Positions 34,890 through 46,005 of a stretch of 64,000 bases of DNA are shown here, piece after piece (within the stretch, counting starts at the first letter, position 1; each line of letters starts with the position of its first letter). The stretch is from Acanthosepion lycidas (taxonomy: Eukaryota; Mollusca; Cephalopoda; Sepiida; Sepiidae). Location of the stretch: the NCBI GenBank assembly GCA_963932145.1, contig OZ010590.1:56141310-56205309 (forward strand), read 5' to 3'. The notes below the pieces were generated by a model that was not told the DNA's origin, did not search any database, and saw only the letters and a program-made list of their open reading frames with translations. Made by a program: the position numbers and the translations under genes.

Positions 34890-34983
34890 AATCCTAACAG
34901 ACCTATCTTTTGTGAGTAATGTTATATATATATATATATATATATGACATTACTCACAGAAGATAGAAAATCTATTAGGATTT
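34890..34983. repeat. palindrome centred on an (AT)n tract
   Basis: AATCCTAACAGACCTATCTT and TGTGAGTAATGT on the left are mirrored as ACATTACTCACAGAAGATAG and TCTATTAGGATT on the right of about 27 bases of AT. A few mismatches near the outer third. Confidence 0.85.
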
Positions 34984-35024
34984 AAAAAAAATATATTATT
35001 ACCTATGTTTTTTCTTATCTCTGT

Positions 35025-35029
<5 letters not shown>

Positions 35030-35063
<34 letters not shown>
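35030..35063. repeat. (AT)n microsatellite
   Basis: Alternating AT immediately 5' of a SINE. Confidence 0.95.
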
Positions 35064-35065
<2 letters not shown>

Positions 35066-35196
35066 CACCTCAAGGTGCCATAATGGTTAGCAAGCTTGTT
35101 TCACTAGAACAATTATGACTGAGCAGTGAGTTTGATTCTCATTGGGTGCCCCATAATTTTAACCTTGTGCCACATCTAAGCTATGCTTGAAAAATC

Positions 35197-35197
<1 letters not shown>
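35064..35197 (+). mobile_element. tRNA-derived SINE, family C
   Basis: TGCCATAATGGTTAGCAAGC (A-box-like) and GTGAGTTTGATTCTCATTGG (B-box-like) spaced as in a tRNA, then CTTGTGCCACATCTAAGCTA. (AT)n tracts sit on both sides (35030-35063 and 35198-35222). Relatives at 14165 (-) and 63845. Confidence 0.7.
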
Positions 35198-35228
<31 letters not shown>

Positions 35229-35589
35229 CAATTGGGATGAAATATAGATTAAAAATATAGATTGAAAAATTAAAGTGACAAATTTAGGTAGGTGATGCAC
35301 ATAAAAATAAGTGAGGATGACAGATGGAGCAAAAGGTGATGGATTAGTTCTCAATAAATAGCAAACTCATCAGGAAAAGACAAGACAAAAGATGGCAGAA
35401 TGAGATAGATCGGTTTGCTGCATAGATATAGCATAGAATAATATTGTCACAATTATCATAGGAAATGGGAAAGATTTTTGGCCAGCAGTTAAATCACAAT
35501 GTTTTTGCAATAAAATTGGTATTGACCAGCCTATGTTGGTAAAACTCAGGTAAAATTTATGATTTAGTTGTAATCTATCTGCGCACACA

Positions 35590-35614
35590 CACACACATAT
35601 ATGTTTGTGTGTGT

Positions 35615-35693
<79 letters not shown>

Positions 35694-35696
35694 CAT
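35590..35696. repeat. (CA)n/(TG)n/(AT)n compound microsatellite
   Basis: CACACACA, TGTGTGTGTA, (CATA)n, about 55 bases of AT, then CACACACAC. The 150-codon ORF across it is an artefact. Confidence 0.97.
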
Positions 35697-35824
35697 ACAT
35701 AGTGTGGATATAGGAATCAACACTGCACAGTGACTGTTAGTTTCATACTTCAAGCAGGCCATCAGATATAGGCTACCAAGCCATTTGGGAAACCAATCTT
35801 TTCTCAGTTCTTTTGCTTGCAACT

Positions 35825-36290
35825 GTCACCTTTTTTTCTTTTTATGTGCCATGTACTTTCAGGACATAGGCAATCATGGCTCTCCACCTCCCCCTATCCC
35901 TTGCAGCTCTTAACAAGTTCCTTACCTCTGATTCCTCCCCCAGACCACATTCTGTCACTGACCTGTTCAAGCCTGCCAGGTATATCACGCTTTGCTTTCC
36001 CTTGTCTCTCTTTCCCTCTATTTGACTTGTGAGTATCAGATTCTCCAGACCTTCCTTCCTCATTATGAGTCCCAGAAACTTAAGTTGCCTCTTCCTGATG
36101 TTAAGTATAAGCCTCCTCCTTGTTTGAAACCTCTCTAAGATCTCATCATTGCTCATATGTTCAGTCCATGATATCCTTAGCATCCTTCTGTAGAATCACA
36201 CTTTCATCACCTCGAGTCTCTTCATCTTTAAGGAAATTGTCCAACATTCACTGCCATAAAGAAGGACAAATGTCACATAATAGCTCAGTA
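35825..36290 (-). mobile_element. RTE-like LINE 3' region, well preserved
   Basis: Minus-strand frame 35842-36183 encodes MLRISWTEHMSNDEILERFQ, RRRLILNIRKRQLKFLGLIM and MRKEGLENLILTSQIEGKR, closely matching the 30440 copy, and ends at the family 3' text (GGCACATAAAAAGAAAAAAA on the minus strand). Continues upstream to about 36290 with further family text. Confidence 0.82.
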
Positions 36291-36439
36291 TTCTTTTCAG
36301 CTGTTATGGGTTACTTATATCCTAACTTTTACTTATTTCAGTTACTTAATTTTATTTGTAATCTTTTTTTTTGGTATTTTCTTTGATTATAATTTTTCGC
36401 ATTTTAAATAAAGTTCATTAGATTCAAGGTATGGGATAT

Positions 36440-36560
36440 AATAATAAACTTTATTTCAAATATCAATGAAAAAAATATATATATAAAAGATAAATTAAAC
36501 AAAATAAAAATAAGAAATAAAATAAAAGATTAAAATAAAGGGTAAAGATTATAAATAACC
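36440..36560. repeat. A-rich low-complexity stretch
   Basis: Runs of AAATAAAA and AAATAAGAAATAAAATAAAA. Confidence 0.8.
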
Positions 36561-36804
36561 TTAAACATTAGCTCAAAATAAAAGAATTGGGAAGGGCTAA
36601 TTATTTCCTTGAATAATAATCTCCCAGTAGCCAATATAGAGAGCTCACACAATGTGTAAAAGATCACTAGAAGTGGGAAACTATTATTATGCAGTGTTGA
36701 TTTCTATGTCCATAATATTCATATCTATAAAAATCCTATCTATCATATTGAACCCTTTTCTCCCTTAAACATAGCCAATTTTATAAAAGAAAGAAATTGA
36801 AATT

Positions 36805-37090
36805 CTGACTATTGACCTCATCTTTGTCACCTTATTTATCACAACGTTTCGGCCATTGTATACTCCGGCCTTCTTCAGGTGGTTGGAATGTCAAACTGAG
36901 CCCTTTATTTCGCTCACTGGTAGACTGCTCTAGTGCCATGTCTAATGGATGTCAGTTATCAGTTATCTCCTGTTAATTCCCCTCTGAAAGTTCTCCACCA
37001 CCTTAACCAGGTATTGAACTCACACTCTTTGGGTCCTGTCACTGGATTTAACTAATGCCTTTATCCACTGTGCCATGTGTCCTTGAGGAC
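36805..37090 (-). mobile_element. SINE family A
   Basis: GACCTCATCTTTGTCACCTT at the left to GTGCCATGTGTCCTTGAGGA at the right, the reverse complement of the 7853 copy. Confidence 0.85.
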
Positions 37091-37829
37091 ATTTGTGTAT
37101 GAATTTCTGTCTTATAAGCCTAATGTCTTCAGCAATCATTTTTTACCAGTGCTCATATTGCAGATTTTTGCTGTTATCATCCATGTTTTTACCAGAGCTC
37201 ATATTGCAATTTTTGTTGTTATTATTGCTTTACTCTTTATTACTAGTTCCTATATTATATTCATTTCTCTGCTTGGTCGGCTCAGGGGATTTTTGTGGCC
37301 TAGCATATGTGCTAATTCCTTAAGTTTACGAATTTTCCAATGATGATTTTTGTCTATAATCTCAACCTGATCCCACAGAGGGCAGTGATCTCCCTTTTCT
37401 TTCCATGTGTGGCCAGCCACGCCTGATTTTTCCACTCCCCCTCATGTTACAGCTTTCTTACAGCTACAACACTTGAGAAACTGGTTTTCTTGGAAAAGTG
37501 ATTTTTAAAGAGAGGGATTTTATAAATTTTAACAGCTGCTGTGACCACTCGGTGAGTGAATGCTGAATGTTTCCTTATAAGGAGACAGCTAATGATATCA
37601 TTACCATTTGATATTTAATTTATCTGTATTACTTCTCCTGTTTTAAAAAGTAACAAAATTTTAAATGCTTTCAGAAATACAGGGTGTCTCCAGAAAATTG
37701 TCATCATAGACAATTCTTGCTGAAATGATCTCAAATTTAAACAAAATATGTAAAAAACTATGTTGACTGTGCAGTTTTATCTCACTGAGAAACTACCAGG
37801 AAGAGATGAGGTATTGTGACTATAGGATA
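37091..37829. other. unclassified, no gene recognised
   Basis: CCAGTGCTCATATTGCAGAT at 37147 is partly duplicated as CCAGAGCTCATATTGCAATT at 37191. Overlapping ORFs (37077-37343) are hydrophobic and low complexity. Confidence 0.4.
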
Positions 37830-38130
37830 CGTTACTAGATTACTTTAACTAACGATTTTATCTACTGGGACAAAGAATTGTGAGTTCAATACCTGGCCAC
37901 TGCAGAGGTGAACAAAAACTTGGAGAGTTGATTTAGTAAAGAGAAATAACTGAAACTAAAGATATCAAGAAAAGGCACAGCACATGGCAGTAGACTAAAG
38001 AAAGGGTTCGGTTCGAAATTCCAGTGTATATCCCTGAAGAAGGCTGGAGCGTACAATGGTTGAAACATTGAGAATATGACAAAGATTAGGATAACAATCC
38101 AAACAATGTAAATAGTGTGATTTTTTTTTT
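37830..38130 (+). mobile_element. SINE family A variant
   Basis: GTGAGTTCAATACCTGG (B box), GAAGAAGGCTGGAGCGTACA, AAAGATTAGGATAACAATCC and AATGTAAATAGTG follow the SINE A order with diverged spacing. Confidence 0.7.
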
Positions 38131-38975
38131 TTATGTCTCTTTCTTGTTTGTCTGCTACAGACATTACCAATTTGAAACAGAGTAGATTCACACTATGTCT
38201 TAAAGTTTTCAAATGATATATTCAGATTTCTCACATTTGTCCTCTGCATATTGTGTGGCAACTGAGCACAGTTGCTATTGCACTTTGCAAGAATATCATG
38301 CACATTTGTGATACATATTTTGGAATAATGTATTTTTGCCTGTATTAAGAGTTTGCTTTAAGTGATAGTGTGGAGAGAGCGGGTTGAGCTTGGAACTGAT
38401 AATGAGGAAAGAGGTAGGGAAAACAATTTCATATTCGCTCTCCGCAAGTAGATTTAGTAATAGCCTGATTGATTTATTGAGCGATATGATATTCAAAATG
38501 GCCTCCAGCAATTCTGCATTGTAAAGAGTTTCTTCCGTTAATATTTTTTCTTATTGTTCATTTAATAATTTTGCATTGTTGAATAAATCCAATTCAGCAT
38601 AATTTGAAATACAACAGATGTATTGCATGTTGAGTAAGCATGTAAGTTTCCCCCAACGCTTTTTTCTCTCTCACACAAACATGCACAGATATATGTGTGT
38701 ATGACGATATATACCTCTAATTGAGTGTGTGTTTTTGTTCACTTCCATATGTCCATTAATCACAAGCTGAGATATATATATTTTCCCCACCATAGATTGG
38801 TTTATTTATTCTACACTTATATATCACAATATGAATAAATTGCAAATTCTATATACTGACAGATGCTGGCTTTACAAACCAAACCATGACTATTGTAATA
38901 AGTGCAGTTTTTCCTGGAACTTCTCTGTCCTTAGCTTTGTGCCAGACTAAACTTATTAGAGTAAAATAGAAATTG
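38131..38975. other. no gene recognised
   Basis: No motif-bearing ORF and no clear repeat. Confidence 0.45.
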
Positions 38976-39390
38976 TTAGAAATATATAATATCAATCCTC
39001 CTATGAAGAGGCAACAGACGTGTAATTCTACAGAAGGAGGCTGAGAATACCATGGGCAGAACATGTGAACAATGAAGTAGCTTTAAGTGAAATGGGGAAC
39101 AAAAACAACAGTTATAACTAAAATCAAAAAGAGCTCCGTGAAATTTCTTGGACACACAGTGAGGAAAGAGAGCTTGGAGAATTTGACATACACAGGATGT
39201 ACTGAAGGCAAGAGGAATAGAGGAAAACTATAAATAACCTACCAAATGATCTTGTGTAAAAGTATAGCAGAGCAGACACTAGGGCATATAGTAAAGATTC
39301 AAACTTTGCTTAGTACTACAAAAGATAGGAAGTTGTGGAGAGTTATGAATGATAACATCCTGAAGGTATATAGTACATAAAAAAGAAGGA
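38976..39390 (+). mobile_element. RTE-like LINE 3' fragment, degenerate
   Basis: TTCTACAGAAGGAGGCTGAG, AATACCATGGGCAGAACATG, ACACACAGTGAGGAAAGAGA and CATCCTGAAGGTATATAG are in family order. Confidence 0.7.
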
Positions 39391-40019
39391 AAAACTGTTA
39401 TCTTATAATAAAACTGACATTTTTGCAACTGGATATTTTGTTTCAAAAGGAGCTTCATGATGGAACTAAACATCTCTGATACTTTCTAATTTAGATGTGT
39501 ACAAACATACTTTCCATTTTTTGATGACTGACACATTGCTTGGAAAATGAATAGAAAGCCTTAATTTTTTAAAAAAAATTTTTTTTTTTTTTAAATGAAT
39601 TTGGCAGGTGGGCTGGAAATTGATTTGACCTCCGTCTGACCAAGAATCATGGAGTTATCATGGAAGTCTCTGAATATTCTTTGTTTGATTTTATTTAATT
39701 CCTCACAAAACCCCACCATTCACACTTTTCAAATGTTATTGAAGATGCTGCTGTTCCTTGAGCAAGCCCATGAGAACATTTTCAATGCATTCTTTCATGA
39801 AAGCTCTTGCATTTTTAGTGAGATTGAAATCAGATTAATTTCTTGGCCATTGGCAAAGAGGTTTTTTTTGTAAATGTCAGAACTGATACTGTGAACAAAC
39901 TGCCTACACATGGATAGAAAATGAATTCAGTAAATAAACAAATATGCAAAGAGTTACACCTCCTTTCTATCTTTGTTTATTTACTGAATAAAAGGATTTT
40001 TCTCATTCAGACTTTAGTC
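39391..40019. other. no gene recognised
   Basis: Contains a T/A homopolymer palindrome at 39565-39594. AAATGAATTCAGTAAATAAACA at 39918 is mirrored by TGTTTATTTACTGAATAAAA at 39974, a short hairpin. Confidence 0.5.
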
Positions 40020-40270
40020 AACTTTTATGGTGAAGGAATCTTAAGAAAACCGAAAATACTAACAGCGTTTATTATTGGTGGACATGATCTTAGCAACATA
40101 AATATGCAGATAATACAGCATCAATAGCAGATGTAGAAAAAGGAACTGCAGGAATTCTGAGAGAAAATAGTAAAGTGAGATGAAGGAACCAAACATCAAG
40201 AAAGAATTATGGTTCTCAGCAGGAGGAACGACACAAAATGCAAATTACTGGAGATGTTGAAATCCAGCAA
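40020..40270 (+). mobile_element. RTE-like LINE, RT catalytic part of a nested element
   Basis: FIIGGHDLSNI followed, one frame over, by KYADNTASIADVEKG: the Y-A-D-D catalytic box with the second Asp changed to Asn. It then runs to the point upstream of the KYLGSVLTED segment, where a family J tail interrupts. Confidence 0.7.
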
Positions 40271-40688
40271 GTATAGAAATTCAGTAACAAGAGCGGCATT
40301 ACATGTCTTCCCTATGTCTTTTCTACAAATATTTTCATGGCAGCTGTTCTGACAATCTTTTTTCTTTGGTGCTCCAACTACATGATTTTAACTGTGTTAC
40401 TAGATTGCCAACTAGGCCCCACTGTGTTTTACTGTTGAAATAGCTAAATACTACTGCCACTTCTATTCTAACAGTATCTTTTCTCGCACTTCCTGCCCAT
40501 GGAACTCTCTTCTGTTTATTTGCTTCCCTAATAACTACAATCTTCAGACATTTAAATGCAGCATCAATCATCATATTTTGTCCTTTCCTCAATCTTCTCT
40601 ATTCTCAGTCTTCTCTTTCACTTTCACTCACTGTAACTTCCTGCATTTTCGTGACATTACAGACTTGCTTGGGTTGAAATGATAAAAA
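40271..40688 (+). mobile_element. jockey-like family J tail inside an RTE-like element
   Basis: ATTTTCATGGCAGCTGTTCT, TTTTCTCGCACTTCCTGCCC, TTCAGACATTTAAATGCAGC and the terminal TTGGGTTGAAATGATAAAAA match family J. RTE-like sequence lies on both sides in the same orientation. Confidence 0.8.
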
Positions 40689-41340
40689 AAAATTAAATTT
40701 CTGGAAAGTAATCTAACAGAGGACAGAAAATGTAACATCAAAATATGAAGGTGCATTGGAATAGCAAAAAATGCTTTCCAGAAGCTAAGCAAAGTATAAA
40801 GAAAATAAAGGTAAATATCATTAGAAAAAGAAAACAAGAGCACTGAGCTGCTAAGTAATATCACTCCTCCTCTACAGCAGTGAATTTTGGACAATCTCCT
40901 CACAGATGAAGAAGAGACTTGAGACATCAGATGTGGTTTTACAGACTGAACATGTGAGCAATGAGGAAGTTCTAAATAATTGGAATAAAAATGATGCATA
41001 TATTAGGTTGGTGCAAACATAATATCGTTTTTTGACGTATTTTTTAACGTCAAAAAACGATATTATTTTTGCACCAACCTAATAATTAGAATCAAAAAGA
41101 GTTACCATTTCTAGGACACTTAACAAAAAAAGAAGGCCAAGATAATCTGGCACTCACAGGATATACTGAAGGTGAGTCGGACAGAGACTAACTTACTTTA
41201 TGAGCATGGATAAATGGATGACAGAACAGTGATTGGGAGAGCTAACAAAAAGATAAAACTCACTAAGAGTTATAAAGAATAGAAATTTTATGGAGAGCCA
41301 TGATTACTCACATCCTGGAGGGACACAGCACATCGAAGAA
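40689..41340 (+). mobile_element. RTE-like LINE 3' region, continued after the jockey tail
   Basis: Resumes TTAAATTTCTGGAAAGTAAT, with GAGGACAGAAAATGTAACAT, and runs to GGAGGGACACAGCACATCG, the family 3' end. Split by a mariner MITE at 41003. Confidence 0.78.
41003..41082 (+). mobile_element. 80-bp mariner MITE, complete
   Basis: Same ends and length as the 7548 copy, flanked by TA at 41001-41002 and 41083-41084; one end mismatch (GCAAACATAA versus GCAAAAATAA). Confidence 0.92.
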
Positions 41341-41559
41341 TCTTTTCCAATCTGTGCATTGCTTCAATTGAGGTACACAGAATCTCTTTCTTTTCAAATG
41401 CATCAGCCATCAAACATCCTAAAAAAAGCAGATAATGATGGTTGTACACAATTCATGTCAAAAATATGTGCATGATTGTCAATCACACCAGGTTGCATCA
41501 AGAGGCATTTGCATTCTTCTTTTAAAACAAACCAGCCAGAAGAAGAAACAAATTCAGTT

Positions 41560-41835
41560 ATTTACAACCACATTATGTTGAAACATTGGTTCCCATACAA
41601 TCACCAAAGTTAAGCAGCAACAAGCCTGGTCAGTATAGGTGGTGTAATGAATAATGAGTCAGAATTAATAATCGGAGGGCCAAATTCCAGTTCCATTTGG
41701 GTTTGTTATATTCACTTACACACAAATACCCTTGGGAAAGGTATGACTCCACCTCTTTTCTCCCCAGCTATGGGTTAATAACTAAGAATGTATTACTAAA
41801 ATCATTATTACCTCCAAAAAGTAAATAAATAAAAT
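41560..41835 (+). mobile_element. 5S rRNA-tRNA chimeric SINE, 5S part truncated
   Basis: TTTACAACCACATTATGTTG, CAATCACCAAAGTTAAGCAG and CCTGGTCAGTA are 5S-like; at 41635 it passes directly to GGTGGTGTAATGAATAATG (tRNA-like A box) and CAAATTCCAGTTCC (B box). The last third of 5S is lost, which differs from the 23999, 58776 and 10631 copies. Confidence 0.8.
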
Positions 41836-42079
41836 TATGTACAAAATATTTAGATTTCAGCATTAAATAACACATAGATACTGATATGCCACTAAACAAA
41901 AAAAAAATAACAGGTTTTATTATGATACACACTTTAGACCAGTGGTTCTTAAACTTGTTGGAGGTACTGAACCCTGCAAGTGTCATCCATGCCTTCACCA
42001 AACCCTTTGTAATTGGAAAAATGAAATATGATTTCTTCAAAACATAAGTATATATTTTATTAGTGCACAAATGAACCAT

Positions 42080-44340
42080 GCCTCAATTGCACACAAAAGC
42101 GCTCTGTTCAAAGCCAACAAAACCTGACTTTCACACAAAAAAACAAAAACATAATGAATATTTATTGCAAATCAATGTGACTTTTGCTGTTGCTTTTCAG
42201 AAACAAGTTCAGAAATGCACAGCTTCACCTTGGCAAGGGCCACTCTCATCTCATTTTCACAACAAAGTCTGTTCCTTTTCTTCATTTTCATGTCTACCAT
42301 CCTCAAAAAGGATTGCTTGCAAAGATACATTGTATCAAACGGTATGAGTATCTCAAGAGATTTCTTAGCAATAAGCTATGATTTGGTGACACCAAAACGT
42401 TGACAGCATTGTTTTAAAGAGTTACTGTTGTACCTGGCTCTGCTGAAGTAGAATGATTTTGTCAAGGTATTCAACATTAACATCTGCTATCACAACACTA
42501 AACATGAACAGCGATCTCACCCATGCTGGATATAACTCTGGTGGGGAAGTATCCGTCAAGAGACTTTGTGAGGTCATCCAAGTGAATGGCAATCGCTTGC
42601 TTCAGTTACTCAGGTAGAGAAATGTCTGCAATTCCAGACATGTCTTCGATCTTACTCACACAGTCATCCAACAGGGGAAAGTTTGCAAAGTTATCATTCT
42701 CTGTTCATCCTTTCCATAATGATAACTTTTTTTGAAAAGTCTTCAGGTTTTCTTCTGCTGCAATGATGTTGACTCCACTGCCCTGCATCTATTTACATTA
42801 TTCAGACTATTGTCCTCATCTTTGTTGCCATATTTATCACAACGTTTCAGCTGTTGTACACTCCGGACTTCTTCAGGTGGTTGGAATGTCATACTGAACC
42901 CTTTATTTCTCTTGCTGGGGTAGACTGTTCTTGTTCCACGTGCCATGTCTCATTGATGTCAGTTATCGGTTATCTCCTGTTAATTCCCCTCTCAGAGTTC
43001 TCCACCGCCTTAACGAGGTATTGAACTCGCACACTTTGGCTCCTGTTACTGGATCTAACTAATATGTGGACACATGGCACAGGGGATAAAGGCGTTAATT
43101 AGTTCAGTGGTCAAAATGTTGTGATAAATATGGCAACAAAGATGAGGACAATAGTCCGAATAATGTAAATAGTGTACATAATGCCTCATTCTCAGAAATA
43201 TAGACAGATGCCCTGCATCTGTCAATTGAAATGATTGGCAGCATTGAAAAAATCTCAGCCATGTACACCAAAGTAAGAACAAACTCAGAATTTTTTAATC
43301 AGTTTGCTTGACAATGTTGGTGCTCTCATAAAAAACTGCGATAATTCCACATGCATGGCAAAAAACAAACATGATGCAGCACCCTAGCATAATTCTCCCT
43401 AGCATAACCACCAATTGGTAGAAGAGTACCTCAGATTCAGATCCCCTTTCATTACACAGCTATTTGAAGATGTCGTGCTTCATAGCACTATTTTGCATAG
43501 AGTTTTCACATCCCACTACAATTTTTGATACTTCTGCTAGTTTTGGAGCCAAGATTTTTGTTACCAATGCATCCCTGTGCAAAATACAGTGCATGACAAT
43601 GATATGTGGTGCGTCAGCTTTCACCATTGCTCCAAAACAATGACTGGACCTCTATCAAAACAAACTGCAGAAACTATATTCCACGAAAGATCATTGTCTC
43701 TGAAGACATCATCCCAAAGTTTATTCATGCCACTTCACTTGGTTGTTATAAACAATCTTCATTTATCAGATCATCTTTCACATAGCACACAATTGCAACA
43801 AACTGGCATAGATTGGAAACATCGGCAGTCTTGTTGAGTTGGAGGCTGAATTTGCTGGGCTTGAAATCAGATCTTTAACTACTTGAGCCAAGATGTCATC
43901 ACTCATGTCGTCTGTTCTGCTGTTGATGGTGTTAATTTAAAAAGGAATTTGGGTTAACTTATCTTCATCAGTTTCTCCAAATGTAATATTCACCATCCTC
44001 TATGCAGATAGTTTTATGAGTGTTTTATCAATGGTGTGTGGTTTGCCATGCTTTGTGATGAAGTATGCAACTTTGTATGATGCTGTAAGGATTGGGTTGT
44101 CGATTGGGTACAAAGCTGAGAACAGGCAGAATAGCCTTTTCATCAAATTTTACTTGATTCAGTGAGTGTTCTGTTCTTGTATTTCCCATCTCCATGCAGC
44201 TTTAGGAAATGTTCTCTTAGTTTTGCTGGTGCTAGACTAAAATTGCTCAACTTGGTATTGCAAATCATATAATAAGGATGCTGACTTCCATCACATTCCA
44301 TTATGCACATGAATCCATATGGTATATATTCATCAGACAA
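42080..44340 (-). pseudogene. hAT transposase (ZBED5/SCAND3-like), decayed
   Basis: The N-terminal frame (44143-44340) gives SDEYIPYGFMCIMECDGSQ, YYMICNTKLSNFSLAPAKL and REHFLKLHGDGKYK, a BED-finger-like segment (Cys...H-x4-H) as in ZBED5-type domesticated hAT proteins. Further down the minus strand are FSLQLNKTADVSNLCQFVAI (normally the first catalytic Asp region) and pieces of the helical middle. Many stops and frameshifts, split by SINEs. Confidence 0.75.
42791..43208. mobile_element. head-to-head inverted SINE A dimer with 12-bp TSD
   Basis: 42791-43057 is SINE A in minus orientation; 43066-43208 is SINE A in plus orientation with its middle (about 200 bases) missing. TGCCCTGCATCT occurs on both sides (42779-42790 and 43209-43220), a target duplication enclosing the whole structure, so the dimer appears to have entered as one unit. 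The right half carries the full SINE 3' end (CTCAGAAATATAGACAG). Confidence 0.85.
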
Positions 44341-45249
44341 CTTTTTCTTTTTTTTTTGCTTGACATAGTTGTGGCGGAACTGAAAGGCAGCAGTCTGTGG
44401 GTTCTGCTGAACTGACTACAGTTCACCGTTCTAAGAGGCAACAAGTAGCATGCATAATATGTAAGCAGAATAGTGGATGCTTACGCAAATGTAGCAACAG
44501 TCCCTGGCAAAATAAAATACTGGACGAATGAGGAAAGAAAAGAATGGCCTACCCTGGAAACGTCCACAAATGTGTGTGCCATGTAAAGTCCGGCTGAAAA
44601 AAGAATCAAAATGGTGGTGCCCATGTTTTATGACACATAGTCTCGGACGACTAACACAAAATCTCATTGGCTAGTGATTCGTATGTAAATTATGGTCGGT
44701 CCTCAGCTGTATAAAGTGAGCCGTCTTTTGGGAGAGACAGAGGTGTTCTTGTTGGTGAGAAGTGAAGGCTGGGTATGTGACCCAATTTTGCCGTCTCTAC
44801 GTGGCCTGTTGGATTGTTATGTCGGACAGTCGTTGAACTGGATTTTGGATACAGGTGTTGTGGTTGAGAGACAAATCTGTTGCAGACTTATTCCTACTGG
44901 AAGTTGACACTCATTATCTGTTTTCTTTTGCTTTTTCTTTTTACCAACACAAAGAAATTGAAAGATTAGGCAGGAATCAGAAATGATATACAATTACAAC
45001 TGCCACAAGTCAACTACTGGGCACAGCAAGTTTCCTGAGGCACAGATATCAAGGCCAAGTGATGTGACATGATCAGCTGCAGCCAATGATGGTCAAGCAG
45101 TGTGTGACGTCATGAATTATACAAGTGGGTGAATGGAACAAACACACATACAGTGTGTGTATGCGTCGTGATCACCGCTGAACCGTGGGTCTCAATCAAA
45201 CCCAGATTAAAAACCACTGCTTTAGACAATGTAGCTGAAAGTTTATTTT

Positions 45250-45440
45250 TTTACAGTAAGTTCCACCCTGTCAAAAAAGGTAGACGGTTACAATAAAGAG
45301 TAGTCTATATGAATAGGAGGGAAAGATAACAGTTAACTCTAGACTTCAATCAGTTAAGATTGTAGTGATCAGGAAAACATCCTCTAGGGATTCTATTCCA
45401 TTGGCCAGTGTTTGTAAGGTCATAGAAATCTGGTGAAAAG
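45250..45440 (-). mobile_element. LINE family K fragment, antisense
   Basis: ACAGTTAACTCTAGACTTCA, GTTAAGATTGTAGTGATCAG and GATTCTATTCCATTGGCC are the reverse complement of the family K C-terminal text at 33840-33920. Confidence 0.65.
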
Positions 45441-46005
45441 ATTTTGTACTGGTAACTAAGACCCAAAGACACATTGGGATAGTCAAAGATGCATTCCAAA
45501 AGCTAAGCAGAGTATTAAGAGACAGAAAAATTTCATTAGAAACAAAGGAAAGACTGATGAACTGTTACGTGATATCTGTCCTCCTGTCTGGAAGTGGATA
45601 CTAGAAAATAGATGAAGAAGAGACTTGAAGCAACAGAAATGTGGTTCTACAAAAAGATGCTGAGGATACCATAGACCAAACATGTGAGCAATCACAAGGT
45701 TTTGGAGAAAATAGAAACAAAAAGGAAACTTATAATACTTAACATCAGAAAGAGACAGTTGAAATTTATGGGGCACATAATGAGGAAGGAGGGCTGGGAA
45801 AATCTGATACTAACAGGACAGATTAAAGGAAAAGAGGTACAGAGGAAAGCAGCATGTAACATATTTGATGGGCTTGAGTAAATGGATGGTAGAACAGGGT
45901 TTGGGAGAAATAAGTAAAAGACAACTTACTGAGATACAAGGGACAGGAAGATGTGGGAGGCCATGATCACCAACATCTGAAGAGACATGGCACATAAAAG
46001 AAGTC
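45441..46005 (+). mobile_element. RTE-like LINE 3' region
   Basis: CATTCCAAAAGCTAAGCAGA, TTAAGAGACAGAAAAATTTC, ATGCTGAGGATACCATAGAC; frame 45684-45881 encodes NIRKRQLKFMGHIMRKEG. Ends ACATGGCACATAAAAGAAG. Confidence 0.78.

Larger units (their letters stand above)
41940..45219 (-). mobile_element. hAT element (ZBED/SCAND3-like), 3280 bp, complete ends
   Basis: Left end CAGTGGTTCTTAAACTTG; reverse complement of the right end CAGTGGTTTTTAATCTGG. Both sides carry the perfect 8-bp duplication CTTTAGAC (41932-41939, 45220-45227), diagnostic of hAT. A decayed transposase is on the minus strand and an inverted SINE pair sits at 42791-43208. The 0.9 kb upstream of the transposase contains a TATAAAG-type box on the + strand and two motif-free ORFs. 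Confidence 0.9.

Noticed and set aside
35370-35822. 150-codon minus-strand ORF, among the longest in the window
   Set aside because: Its centre is translated (AT)n/(CA)n microsatellite and no domain is present.
44692-44907. 71-codon ORF with a nearby TATAAAG box, considered as a small gene
   Set aside because: Lies inside the hAT element, has no recognisable domain, and could be an old LTR-like or promoter remnant; support too weak to call.
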